Source of the DNA: an uncultured Collinsella sp.
GTDB taxonomy: Bacteria; Actinomycetota; Coriobacteriia; Coriobacteriales; Coriobacteriaceae
Assembly: GCA_900755685.1 (NCBI GenBank)
Contig: CAAEHI010000046.1
Location: 1-23,135 of the forward strand
DNA length: 23,135 nt
Direction of reading: 5' to 3'
Of the stretch, positions 7,400 to 15,739 are shown piece by piece (positions within the stretch are counted from its first letter, which is position 1; each line of letters begins with the position of its first letter). A program made the position numbers and the translations under genes. The notes beneath the pieces were generated by a model that did not search any database, was not told the origin of the DNA, and worked only from the letters and a program-made list of their open reading frames with translations.

Positions 7400-7416
7400 G
7401 CCCAAAAGATTTGGGC
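7400..7416. promoter_or_regulatory. Short palindrome in the hydratase leader
   Basis: GCCCAAAAGATTTGGGC is a 7-bp inverted repeat around a 3-nt centre, ending 6 bases above the GGGAG ribosome binding site. It could be an operator or a small leader hairpin. Which regulator would bind is unknown. Confidence 0.4.
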
Positions 7417-7504
7417 GCATAGCATACATTCGTTCAATATCGTGCCATAGAACGGTTGCCAGCGGGTTACGAATCTCGGCGTTCACTTTATCTCAGTAAA
7501 GCAC

Positions 7505-7570
7505 AGGGCGATATTGGCGCAAGGAGTGTCCCAAAGTGCCGGCACAGAAGGAACGTCCCCAAGTGCCAGC
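7505..7570. repeat. REP-like GTCCC/GTGCC intergenic repeat
   Basis: Two similar tracts in tandem, AAGGAGTGTCCCAAAGTGCC and AAGGAACGTCCCCAAGTGCC, are separated by GGCACAG. The related GGGACAGG motif recurs at 4870-4890 and 21131-21190. I recall similar GGGAC/GTCCC-core repeats scattered in genomes of gut Actinobacteria and Firmicutes, but the link to a REP-associated transposase is inference. Confidence 0.5.
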
Positions 7571-7575
7571 CAAAA

Positions 7576-7639
7576 ATGGGAGTGGATAACCTCCCGTTTC
7601 TAGCCCTCAAGCGGACCAAAAGTGGGAGATTATCCACTC
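7576..7639 (-). terminator. Hairpin past hspR, probable operon terminator
   Basis: Arms 7580-7595 and 7624-7639 (GAGTGGATAACCTCCC and its complement) match at 15 of 16 positions, with a 28-nt loop. On the minus strand the stem is followed by CCATTTTTGG. It starts 37 bases after the hspR stop. The long loop weakens the terminator call, and it may instead be a palindromic repeat. Confidence 0.55.
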
Positions 7640-7676
7640 TCATATTGTTAGGATTTGCGTCGTAGAGCCGCCGTAA

Positions 7677-8093
7677 CTAAAGATCGGTTCCCGCGCCCAA
7701 AAGCTTACGCATGACCTGTTCGGGGTTAACTGAGCCGTCGCGCGGGGCCAGGGCGGTGATCTTCTTCTGCATCTTGTACTCGTGCAGCTCGTCCTCGAGC
7801 TGGCGCACGCGGGCGCGGAGCTTTTCGTTCTCGCGCTCGCGCTCCTCGGCACGCTCCTTCATATCGAGGATGCGCACCACGCCGGCGAGGTTGATGCCCT
7901 CGTCGGTCAGTTGGTTGATGAGCTCCAGGCGCTCGATATCGGCACGCGAATACAGGCGCGTGTTGCCGCCCGAGCGCTGGGGGTTCACCAGGCCCTTGGA
8001 CTCGTAGACGCGCAGAGTCTGCGGATGCATGCCGGTCAGCTCGGCCGCCACGCTGATCATGTACAGCGGTTTGTTCCTATTGTCCTCGGCCAT
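7677..8093 (-). CDS. hspR: HspR, MerR-family heat-shock repressor
   Basis: This 138-aa protein has a MerR-type winged-helix domain (residues ~10-80) reading MISVAAELTGMHPQTLRVYE, then GLVNPQRSGGNTRLYS and IERL. A charged coiled coil follows (~83-115, ERERENEKLRARVRQLEDEL). In actinobacteria HspR uses DnaK as co-repressor and turns off the dnaK operon and clpB. It is the last gene of dnaK-grpE-dnaJ-hspR, the classical actinobacterial order. It starts 72 bases past dnaJ, with purine-rich AAAGGGG and AGGTA sequences upstream of the ATG. The domain, the position and the absence of an hrcA in this operon make the assignment firm. Confidence 0.93.
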   Translation of the reverse strand: MAEDNRNKPLYMISVAAELTGMHPQTLRVYESKGLVNPQRSGGNTRLYSRADIERLELINQLTDEGINLAGVVRILDMKERAEERERENEKLRARVRQLEDELHEYKMQKKITALAPRDGSVNPEQVMRKLLGAGTDL

Positions 8094-8165
8094 GCTACCT
8101 GACCCCTTTCCGTCTCGTTATCGTCCATCATAAGCCCGCGGGCGCGGGCGTGCGCCACGACCGCC

Positions 8166-9131
8166 CTAGAACGTCGCCTTGTAACGGTTGACCTTCTCGC
8201 GATAATCGCGCGTGTCGGCCTCGCGCAGCTTGGTCATGGCATCGCGCTCATCGTCGGACAGGTTCGAGGGAACCTGCACCTTGATCTCGACGAGCAGCGC
8301 ACCCGTGCGGCCACGGCGCTTAACGTCGGGCGCCCCCATTTCCTTAAAGCGGAACTTCTTGCCCGTCTGGGTGCCAGCGGGCACCTTCAGACGAACCGTC
8401 GCGCCGCCGGGCGTGGGCACATCCACCGTGCAGCCGAGCGCCGCCTCGTAGACCGAGACCGGTACCTCCATGGTCACGTCGGCACCTTTGCGTTTAAACA
8501 GCGGATGCTCCTCCACGTGCGTGGTCACGACCAGGTCGCCGCGCTCGCCGCCGGCAACGCCGTACTCGCCACGACGCTTGTAGCGCAGTTTGCCGCCGTC
8601 GACCGCACCCGCAGGCACCGAGACCGTAATGGTCTGCTGCTCGCCCGTCGAGGGAATGCGGTAGGTAACCTTGTGCGTCACGCCGCGAAACGCGTCCTCG
8701 GCCGTCACATCGACGGTCAGCGACAGGTCGCCGCCCTTGCGTGCGCGGTTGCGGCCCGCGCCCGCACCGGCAGCACCCGCGGCACCGGCAAAGCCCGAGC
8801 CCCAGTCGCTGCCCCAGGCGCCGTTGCCGCTGAAGATGCTGTCGAAGATATCGCCCCAACCGCTCGCGCCGGCACCGGCGCCGTAGCCACCGCTATACGC
8901 GCCGCCCGCGCCCGGCATGCCGCCGAACATGAGCATCTGGTCGTACTCTTTGCGCTTCTTCTCGTCCGAAAGCGTCTCGTAGGCCTCGCTGATCTCCTTG
9001 AACTTGGCCTCGTCGCCGCCGGCATCGGGGTGATATTTTTGCGCGAGCTTGCGAAACGCGCTCTTGATCTCTTTGTCGGAGGCGCTCTTGGATACGCCCA
9101 GGATGTCATAGAAGGTTTTGCCTGCAGCCAT
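8166..9131 (-). CDS. dnaJ: DnaJ-type co-chaperone without zinc finger (CbpA-like)
   Basis: This 321-aa J-protein stimulates DnaK ATPase and delivers substrates. The J domain (1-~70) contains HPD at 34-36. A Gly/Ala/Ser-rich linker (~70-130) includes DIFDSIFSG. The two beta-sandwich substrate domains and C-terminal dimerisation region follow directly (GGDLSLTVDVTAEDAFRG onward). The four CxxCxGxG motifs of type I DnaJ are missing: the only cysteine I see is in ALGCTVDV. It is thus type II, like CbpA, though it occupies the dnaJ position of the dnaK operon. The start is supported by AGGAGAGGAG just upstream. A terminator-like hairpin (9202-9233) and a second hairpin (9154-9174) separate it from grpE, which may lower its expression. 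Confidence 0.93.
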   Translation of the reverse strand: MAAGKTFYDILGVSKSASDKEIKSAFRKLAQKYHPDAGGDEAKFKEISEAYETLSDEKKRKEYDQMLMFGGMPGAGGAYSGGYGAGAGASGWGDIFDSIFSGNGAWGSDWGSGFAGAAGAAGAGAGRNRARKGGDLSLTVDVTAEDAFRGVTHKVTYRIPSTGEQQTITVSVPAGAVDGGKLRYKRRGEYGVAGGERGDLVVTTHVEEHPLFKRKGADVTMEVPVSVYEAALGCTVDVPTPGGATVRLKVPAGTQTGKKFRFKEMGAPDVKRRGRTGALLVEIKVQVPSNLSDDERDAMTKLREADTRDYREKVNRYKATF

Positions 9132-9153
9132 CGTAGCTCCTCTCCTGTTTCAT

Positions 9154-9174
9154 CCGCCGCCCAGCGGGCGGCGG
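9154..9174 (-). promoter_or_regulatory. GC hairpin just upstream of the dnaJ ribosome binding site
   Basis: CCGCCGCCC (9154-9162) pairs perfectly with GGGCGGCGG (9166-9174) around a 3-nt loop. It ends about 8 bases from the AGGAGAGGAG ribosome binding site. It might stabilise a processed dnaJ-hspR transcript or modulate translation. Confidence 0.45.
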
Positions 9175-9201
9175 CTCATGCTTTCATATGGCACTAGGCC
9201 A

Positions 9202-9233
9202 GAAAGGGCCCCGGGTGTTGCCCCGGGGCCCTT
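9202..9233 (-). terminator. Intra-operon terminator/attenuator between grpE and dnaJ
   Basis: A 12-bp perfect stem (9204-9215 with 9222-9233, arm AAGGGCCCCGGG) has a 6-nt loop. On the minus strand it is followed by a weak TTTCT. It begins 5 bases beyond the grpE stop. The poor T-run suggests partial rather than full termination, which would lower dnaJ and hspR relative to dnaK and grpE. Confidence 0.6.
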
Positions 9234-9238
9234 CTCAA

Positions 9239-10081
9239 TTACTCCTCGGTGCTCTCGGCCGTATCGGCCGCAGCATCCTCGGGCGCCGCTTCGGGCTCCG
9301 GTGCGGGGCGTTTCTCGCCGCCGTAGGTCACCGTCACCATCGCGGAACGCAGGATGCGATCCGCCATGCGGTAGCCCTTCTGGTACACGTCGTTGACGGT
9401 CTCATCGTACTGCGACGCGTCCTCGACGCGACCCACAGCCTGGTGCTCGAGCGGATCGAACGCCTCGCCCTTGGGGTCGATGGGCTCAACGCCCTCATGC
9501 GCAAACACGTCGAGCAGCTTGGCATGTACCGCGTCAACGCCATCGACGAACTGCTTAAAGTCGTCAGAAAGCTCTTGGCTGCGGGCATGGTCGATCGCGC
9601 GCTCGATATCGTCGATCACCGGCAACAGCGCGGTGACAAGCTTCTCGGTCGCGCGCTCGCGCTCGGCGATGCGCTCGTTGGCGGTGCGGCGACGGAAGTT
9701 CTCCCAGTCGGCCTGCAGACGGGCGGTGCGCTCGGTGGCGTCCTTTGCCTTGTCCTCGGCGGCCTTCTGAGCCTCTGCCGCAGCATCGAGCTCATTGCGC
9801 ACGTCGGCAAGCTCTTTCTGAGCCTGCTCGAACTTGAGCTTAAAATCGTTGTCGGCGGCTTCTTCACCGGCGCGGATAGCGGCTTCCACCATCTCGTCCT
9901 CGGTCATCGTCGCCTCCTTGTTGGAATCCTCTACTTGGTTCTCGGCAGCCTCGGCGGCCGGGGCCTCGTTGGCCTCGGTAACGTCTGCGGCCTCTACGGG
10001 AATCTTCACGTCCTTCTCCTCAGAGTCAACGGGGGCGGCGCCAGCGGCGGCCGCCTCCGTGCGAGCTTTACGGGCGGACAT
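9239..10081 (-). CDS. grpE: GrpE, nucleotide exchange factor of DnaK
   Basis: GrpE homodimers release ADP from DnaK. This 280-aa version has the long helical coiled coil (~85-145) with RLQADWENFRRRTANER, then the beta domain containing GVEPIDPKGEAFDPLEHQAV, VYQKGY and RMADRILRSAMVTV. An Ala/Glu-rich, probably disordered N-terminal arm (~1-75) and an acidic C-terminal tail make it longer than the usual ~180-210 aa. The ATG at 10081 follows the dnaK stop by 2 nt, with GAGGA upstream, so translation is probably coupled. A second ATG at 9907 (Met59) has a near-ideal AAGGAGG 5 nt before it. It could be the true or an additional start, giving a 222-aa protein of more usual size. Confidence 0.95.
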   Translation of the reverse strand: MSARKARTEAAAAGAAPVDSEEKDVKIPVEAADVTEANEAPAAEAAENQVEDSNKEATMTEDEMVEAAIRAGEEAADNDFKLKFEQAQKELADVRNELDAAAEAQKAAEDKAKDATERTARLQADWENFRRRTANERIAERERATEKLVTALLPVIDDIERAIDHARSQELSDDFKQFVDGVDAVHAKLLDVFAHEGVEPIDPKGEAFDPLEHQAVGRVEDASQYDETVNDVYQKGYRMADRILRSAMVTVTYGGEKRPAPEPEAAPEDAAADTAESTEE

Positions 10082-10083
10082 GA

Positions 10084-11976
<1,893 letters not shown>

Positions 11977-12021
11977 TAGAAATTCCCTCTCTCTTGTGCG
12001 TTTGCACCGACTCGGCGGTCT

Positions 12022-12039
12022 GCCGAACGGTGTTTCGGC
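12022..12039 (-). promoter_or_regulatory. Hairpin in the dnaK leader
   Basis: GCCGAA (12022-12027) pairs with TTCGGC (12034-12039) around a 6-nt loop, some 45 bases above the dnaK start. It would be transcribed from a promoter near 12078-12112. Its role is unknown. Confidence 0.35.
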
Positions 12040-12077
12040 TTGTCTTTCAGGATGTAGTGTATCCCCTTATGGGCCGG

Positions 12078-12112
12078 AATATACAAAATCTAAGTCAATT
12101 CATATAAGATTT
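12078..12112 (-). promoter_or_regulatory. dnaK promoter/operator with 27-bp palindrome shared with clpB
   Basis: Bases 12086-12112 read AAATCTAAGTC - 5 nt - ATATAAGATTT, matching the clpB element at 3221-3247 in all 22 arm positions, with only the 5-nt centre differing. On the minus strand the arm carries TTGACT, and TATATT (12078-12083) follows. Which hexamers act as -35 and -10 is uncertain because their spacing is not standard. The element is the best candidate for the HspR operator. Confidence 0.6.
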
Positions 12113-12269
12113 CTTATTGCTGAGAGTTTAGGTTCTTAAATGCGCAGGTAGATGCGCTGTTTGAGTTCTCGGCAAATCTACCGAGATCTATGTAGAGTTG
12201 GCTGAGGTTTGGGTCCGAGGGTGCCTGGGGCTGCCTTGCGGAAAGCTTGTCCCGGTTTGAGCGTGGATT

Positions 12270-12320
12270 CCGGGTCGCAGTTTCCTCTAGCGGCCCAACC
12301 GGAAACTGCGACCCGGTTTT
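12270..12320. repeat. Perfect 16-bp palindrome in the dnaK-ferredoxin gap
   Basis: CCGGGTCGCAGTTTCC (12270-12285) pairs perfectly with 12301-12316 around a 15-nt loop, followed by TTTT on the plus strand. A further outer pairing (TTGCGGAAAG near 12236 with CTTTCCGCAG near 12341) could extend it. No gene ends just before it on the plus strand, so a mobile or duplicated palindrome is as likely as a terminator. I see no gene in 12113-12570. Confidence 0.7.
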
Positions 12321-12481
12321 CGGCAAAATAACGGGATGCCCTTTCCGCAGGCGCGCTCAATAGCTCAATATTTCAAGTCACCTTTAGCTAACATTTACGC
12401 AGCTCAACGGCCCCACCTGCACGTTTTTTAGTAAACCTTGGCATACTCGGCGAACGGTATGAAGATGCCGGCCAGAGGGTA

Positions 12482-12509
12482 TTGCAAACGGTCGCTCCCG
12501 TGGTATGTT
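12482..12509 (+). promoter_or_regulatory. Possible ferredoxin promoter
   Basis: TTGCAA (12482-12487) and TATGTT (12504-12509) are 16 nt apart and lie about 60 bases above the ferredoxin start. The match to a housekeeping promoter is moderate. Confidence 0.35.
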
Positions 12510-12570
12510 TTTGCGCGAATCAAACCGGCGCGCATCGCCTGTAGCGTCGGTCAACAGAGAGGAAACTACC

Positions 12571-12756
12571 ATGGCTCATCCCGTAATTGATGCCGACGAG
12601 TGCATCGCTTGTGGCGTTTGCGTCGACTCCTGCCCCGCTGGCGTTCTGGAGCTCCAGGACGTCGCTACCGTCGCTGACGAGGACTCCTGCGTCGCCTGTG
12701 GCGCCTGCCAGGACGCTTGCCCCGCTGGCGCGATCACCGAGATCGTCGAGGAGTAA
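12571..12756 (+). CDS. 2[4Fe-4S] ferredoxin
   Basis: This 61-aa bacterial-type ferredoxin is a soluble low-potential electron carrier, used in anaerobes by pyruvate:ferredoxin oxidoreductase, hydrogenases and similar enzymes. Both cluster motifs are complete and near-identical: CIACGVCVDSCPAG and CVACGACQDACPAG, each of the form CxxCxxCxxxCP, related by internal duplication. The ATG at 12571 is preceded by GAGAGGAAACTACC and gives the standard N-terminus MAHPVIDADE. The gene stands alone, with its own terminator at 12793-12840. Its specific redox partner cannot be read from the context. Confidence 0.96.
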   Translation: MAHPVIDADECIACGVCVDSCPAGVLELQDVATVADEDSCVACGACQDACPAGAITEIVEE

Positions 12757-12792
12757 CAACTCCCCACTTGCACACTCAAAAGTACACCGTGC

Positions 12793-12840
12793 ACAAAAAA
12801 AGGAGGCCTCCGCATCGCCGCGGAGGCCTCCTTTTTTGTG
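12793..12840. terminator. Bidirectional terminator between ferredoxin and niaR
   Basis: A stem of about 20 bp (AAAAGGAGGCCTCCGC and its complement) has a 6-nt loop ATCGCC and runs of A and T on its flanks. It therefore works in both directions, ending ferredoxin on the plus strand and the NAD operon on the minus strand, about 60 bases past niaR. Confidence 0.92.
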
Positions 12841-12897
12841 CGGATAACTAATTTGGCACCGCTGCAGATTGCCGCTTAGGGGCGTTTGCAGCATCGG

Positions 12898-13443
12898 CTA
12901 CGATAGGTCGTCCTCGTAGGGCATCAGATCTGCCAGATAGCCCTTTTCCTTGAGCATGGCCTCGATCTCGTCGAGGGTTTGCTCATCCTCTGCCGCAATG
13001 CGATGGAAGTGATAGCCGCTCGTCACCGTTAGCAGCGGAAAGCTCTTGCCGCTCTCGATATCGTGCAGGTAGCGCTCAACATCGCGACGATTGCGGATGT
13101 CCAGGTCGGCCGTGATCTTACCGTACACGCGGTGATTGACGATCACGTTGAGCACGGCGCCTCCGGCGTCGACGATACTCGTAAGCTCATCGCCTGCCTG
13201 CTCCACGCCGTGGCGAACCTTGACCAAGCGCGTGGGCACAGCGGGGCTGCTGGGGGCCTCCTGCAGCACGTAGCCGCGATTGGTCGCCACGATATCGTGC
13301 CCATCGGCGCGCAGCAGGGCGATGTCTTGCACGACAATCTGGCGGCTCACACCCACCTCACGAGCAAGTGCGCTGCCGGAGACGGGGCCCTTGGCTCGCT
13401 CGAGCACGCCCATGATGGCACGACGACGCTCGCGGGCGTCCAT
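12898..13443 (-). CDS. niaR: NiaR, niacin-responsive repressor of NAD synthesis
   Basis: This 181-aa protein has an N-terminal HTH_11 DNA-binding domain (~5-60, with SGSALAREVGVSRQIVVQDI) and a C-terminal 3H ligand-binding domain (~75-170). H78, E86, H145 and H147 fit the spacing of the metal site I recall for the Thermotoga maritima homologue. NiaR (YrxA) binds niacin and represses NAD biosynthesis and niacin uptake genes. It is the last gene of nadA-nadB-nadC-niaR. Its ATG overlaps the nadC stop by one base (TAATG), implying coupled translation and autoregulation. The palindrome at the nadA promoter is the obvious candidate operator. Confidence 0.93.
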   Translation of the reverse strand: MDARERRRAIMGVLERAKGPVSGSALAREVGVSRQIVVQDIALLRADGHDIVATNRGYVLQEAPSSPAVPTRLVKVRHGVEQAGDELTSIVDAGGAVLNVIVNHRVYGKITADLDIRNRRDVERYLHDIESGKSFPLLTVTSGYHFHRIAAEDEQTLDEIEAMLKEKGYLADLMPYEDDLS

Positions 13444-14303
13444 TATTTACCGTCCAGCAGACGCAGGTGCTTAAGCGAGAGGTCGAGAATCGGCGCAGAG
13501 TGCGTCAACGCCCCCGAGCTAATGTAGTCGACACCCAGATCAGCCAGGGCGCGGATATTGCTGGCGTCCACGTTGCCCGAGCACTCGGTCTTGGCGCGAC
13601 CGGCGATAAGCTCTATGGCGGCGGCCATGTCGTCATGGGTCATGTTGTCGAACATGATGATATCGGCACCGGCCTCCACGGCCTCGCGCACCATGTCCAG
13701 GTTCTCGCACTCGATCTCGACCGTCGTGGTAAACGACGCATGAGCGCGCGCCATCTCGATCGCGCGTGCCACGCCACCGGCGGCGTCGATGTGGTTGTCC
13801 TTGAGCATGACAGCCGTCGACAGGTTGTAACGGTGGTTGCTGCCGCCGCCAATCTCAACCGCCGCCTTTTCAAACACACGCATGCCCGGTGTGGTCTTGC
13901 GCGTGTCGACAAGCACGGTCTTGGTGCCCTCGAGCGCAGCCGCCATCCGATGCGTGTAGGTAGCGATGCCGCTCATGCGCTGCAGGTAGTTGAGTGCCAC
14001 GCGCTCGCCCGAAAGCAGCACACGCGCATCGCCGCGCACCTGACCCACGTGGTCGCCGGCATGCACCTCGTCACCGTCGGCAACATCAAACAGCACCGAG
14101 CTCTGCGAATCCAGCAGCTCAAAGGTGCGAGCGAACACATCCAGGCCGGCGATGATGCCATCGGCTTTGGCGATAAGCTCCACCGTGGCGGGACGCGCCG
14201 TGGGGCACACGCTCGCCGTGCTCACGTCCTCAAACGTAATGTCCTCGCGCAGAGCCCGCAGAATCAGATCATCGACGACGAGCTTCATGGTAATGGGATT
14301 CAT
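13443..14303 (-). CDS. nadC: Quinolinate phosphoribosyltransferase (nicotinate-nucleotide pyrophosphorylase, carboxylating)
   Basis: NadC turns quinolinate and PRPP into nicotinate mononucleotide, CO2 and PPi, the third step of de novo NAD synthesis. This 286-aa protein is the usual length. Family motifs are TRKTTPG (134-140), HRYNLS (157-162), KDNH (168-171), EIECEN (196-201) and the C-terminal SSGALTHSA. The ATG at 14303 lies 3 bases after the nadB stop, and the GGAGGAG formed by the last nadB codons serves as its ribosome binding site. An alternative Met at residue 6 is possible but less well placed. Confidence 0.96.
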   Translation of the reverse strand: MNPITMKLVVDDLILRALREDITFEDVSTASVCPTARPATVELIAKADGIIAGLDVFARTFELLDSQSSVLFDVADGDEVHAGDHVGQVRGDARVLLSGERVALNYLQRMSGIATYTHRMAAALEGTKTVLVDTRKTTPGMRVFEKAAVEIGGGSNHRYNLSTAVMLKDNHIDAAGGVARAIEMARAHASFTTTVEIECENLDMVREAVEAGADIIMFDNMTHDDMAAAIELIAGRAKTECSGNVDASNIRALADLGVDYISSGALTHSAPILDLSLKHLRLLDGK

Positions 14304-14306
14304 GGT

Positions 14307-15683
14307 CTACTCCTCCACGGTCTGCGTGCCGGCGGCACGGGCCAAATCATCGATTGCCAGGGTGTCGGCGCTCAGGGCGCGATGACGGCCATCGAGCGCG
14401 GGATCGCCCGCCTGCTCCACGGCCAGCGACTCGCCGGTACGCATATACCACGCGGCGCGACGACCCCAGACCAAAGCCTCGAGCAGGCTGTTTGATGCAA
14501 GGCGGTTCTTGCCGTGAACGCCGTTGCAGGCCGTCTCGCCGGCGGCGTAGAGCTCGGGCATCGAGGTGCGGCCGTCCTTGTCGACCCACACGCCGCCCAT
14601 AAAGTAGTGCTGCGTGGGCGTAACGGGGATGGGCTCGTCCAAGATGTCGCGGCCGTCCTCCAGGCAGCGCGCGCGGATATTGGCAAAGTGCCCGGTCACC
14701 ACGTCGCGCTCGACGGGGGCAAAGCTCAGCCACTCGTGCTCGGTGTCATCCTGCTTCATCTGCTCGCGGATGGCGGCGGCGACCACGTCGCGCGGCTGCA
14801 ACTCGTCGGTAAAACGCTCGCCGGCGGCGTTGAGCAAAATCGCGCCCTCGCCGCGGCAGCTCTCGCTGATCAGGAACGTGCGACCCGGCTGCGGCGAGAA
14901 CAGACCCGTAGGATGGATCTGCACGTAGTCCAGGTGTTCCATCTTAATGCCATGCTCCTGAGCGATGTAGCAGGCGTCGCCCGTGAGCTGCGGGTAGTTG
15001 GTCGAGTGGTCGTACACGCCGCCAATGCCACCCGTCGCCCAAAGCGTGTGGCGGGCATGGATCTTAAACGGCTTACCGGCATGCACGCCCTCAGCGGCAT
15101 TTGCCAGCTCGTCGGCGGGGCGAACCGAGTTGTCCTCGTCCACGGCTACGGCGACGACGCCGGTGCACACCGTGGCGCCATCGCGCTCGGCGGTCAGGAT
15201 GTCGGTCATGGCCACGTGCTCCAAAATCTGCACGTTGTCCAGCTTGCGAACGGCCTGGAGCAGCTTGGTCGTAATCTCCTTGCCGGTGATATCGGCATGG
15301 AAGGCAATGCGCGGACGGCTGTGCGCGCCCTCGCGGGTAAAGTCGAGGCTGCCGTCGGCCTTGCGCTCAAAATCCACGCCCATCGCTAGCAGGTCGTTGA
15401 TGACCGAGCGGCTCGAGCGGATCATGATGTCGACGCTCTCGCAGCGGTTCTCGTAATGGCCGGCGTGCATGGTGTCCTCAAAGAAGGCATCGTAGTCCGA
15501 ACCCTCGGGCAGCACGCAGATGCCGCCCTGCGCGAGCATCGAATCGCACTCATCGACCGCGCCCTTGGAGAGCATGATCACGCGCGTGCTCGTCGGCAGA
15601 TTGAGGGCCGCGTACAGACCCGCCACGCCGCACCCGGCAATGACGACGTCGCACTCCATGTCGGGGTATTGTTTGGTTTCCAC
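14307..15683 (-). CDS. nadB: L-aspartate oxidase
   Basis: NadB is a FAD enzyme that oxidises L-aspartate to iminoaspartate, using fumarate as acceptor in anaerobes and O2 otherwise, and feeds NadA. The FAD-binding motif is VVIAGCGVAGLYAA near the N-terminus. Further motifs are ATGGIGGVYDHSTNYP, HPTG, SESCRGEGAIL and GETACNGVHGKNRLASNSLLE. From the GTG at 15683, preceded by GGGAGAG 7 nt upstream, it has 458 aa. This is shorter than E. coli NadB (~540), and the C-terminal helical domain appears reduced. A TTG/ATG further upstream would run through a palindrome and is less likely. Confidence 0.95.
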   Translation of the reverse strand: METKQYPDMECDVVIAGCGVAGLYAALNLPTSTRVIMLSKGAVDECDSMLAQGGICVLPEGSDYDAFFEDTMHAGHYENRCESVDIMIRSSRSVINDLLAMGVDFERKADGSLDFTREGAHSRPRIAFHADITGKEITTKLLQAVRKLDNVQILEHVAMTDILTAERDGATVCTGVVAVAVDEDNSVRPADELANAAEGVHAGKPFKIHARHTLWATGGIGGVYDHSTNYPQLTGDACYIAQEHGIKMEHLDYVQIHPTGLFSPQPGRTFLISESCRGEGAILLNAAGERFTDELQPRDVVAAAIREQMKQDDTEHEWLSFAPVERDVVTGHFANIRARCLEDGRDILDEPIPVTPTQHYFMGGVWVDKDGRTSMPELYAAGETACNGVHGKNRLASNSLLEALVWGRRAAWYMRTGESLAVEQAGDPALDGRHRALSADTLAIDDLARAAGTQTVEE

Positions 15684-15701
15684 AGGAATCCTCTCCCTTG
15701 T

Positions 15702-15736
15702 AATGTGGCATAAGGGACCATCCCTCATGCCACATT
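15702..15736. repeat. Palindrome between nadA and nadB
   Basis: Arms AATGTGGCATAAGGGA (15702-15717) and 15721-15736 match at 15 of 16 positions around a 3-nt centre. It fills the gap between the nadA stop and the nadB start. There is no T-run, so it more likely affects mRNA stability, or is a GGGAC-core repeat, than terminates transcription. Confidence 0.75.
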
Positions 15737-15739
15737 GTT

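Noticed and set aside
5183..7450. A 755-codon plus-strand frame opposite the hydratase gene
   Set aside because: Same effect as with clpB: low-complexity His/Gly/Val-rich product and no ribosome binding site; the minus-strand gene has clear Fe-S and active-site motifs.
12520..12894. A 124-codon minus-strand frame opposite ferredoxin
   Set aside because: It crosses the bidirectional terminator and lies opposite both iron-sulfur motifs, so it is an antisense shadow.
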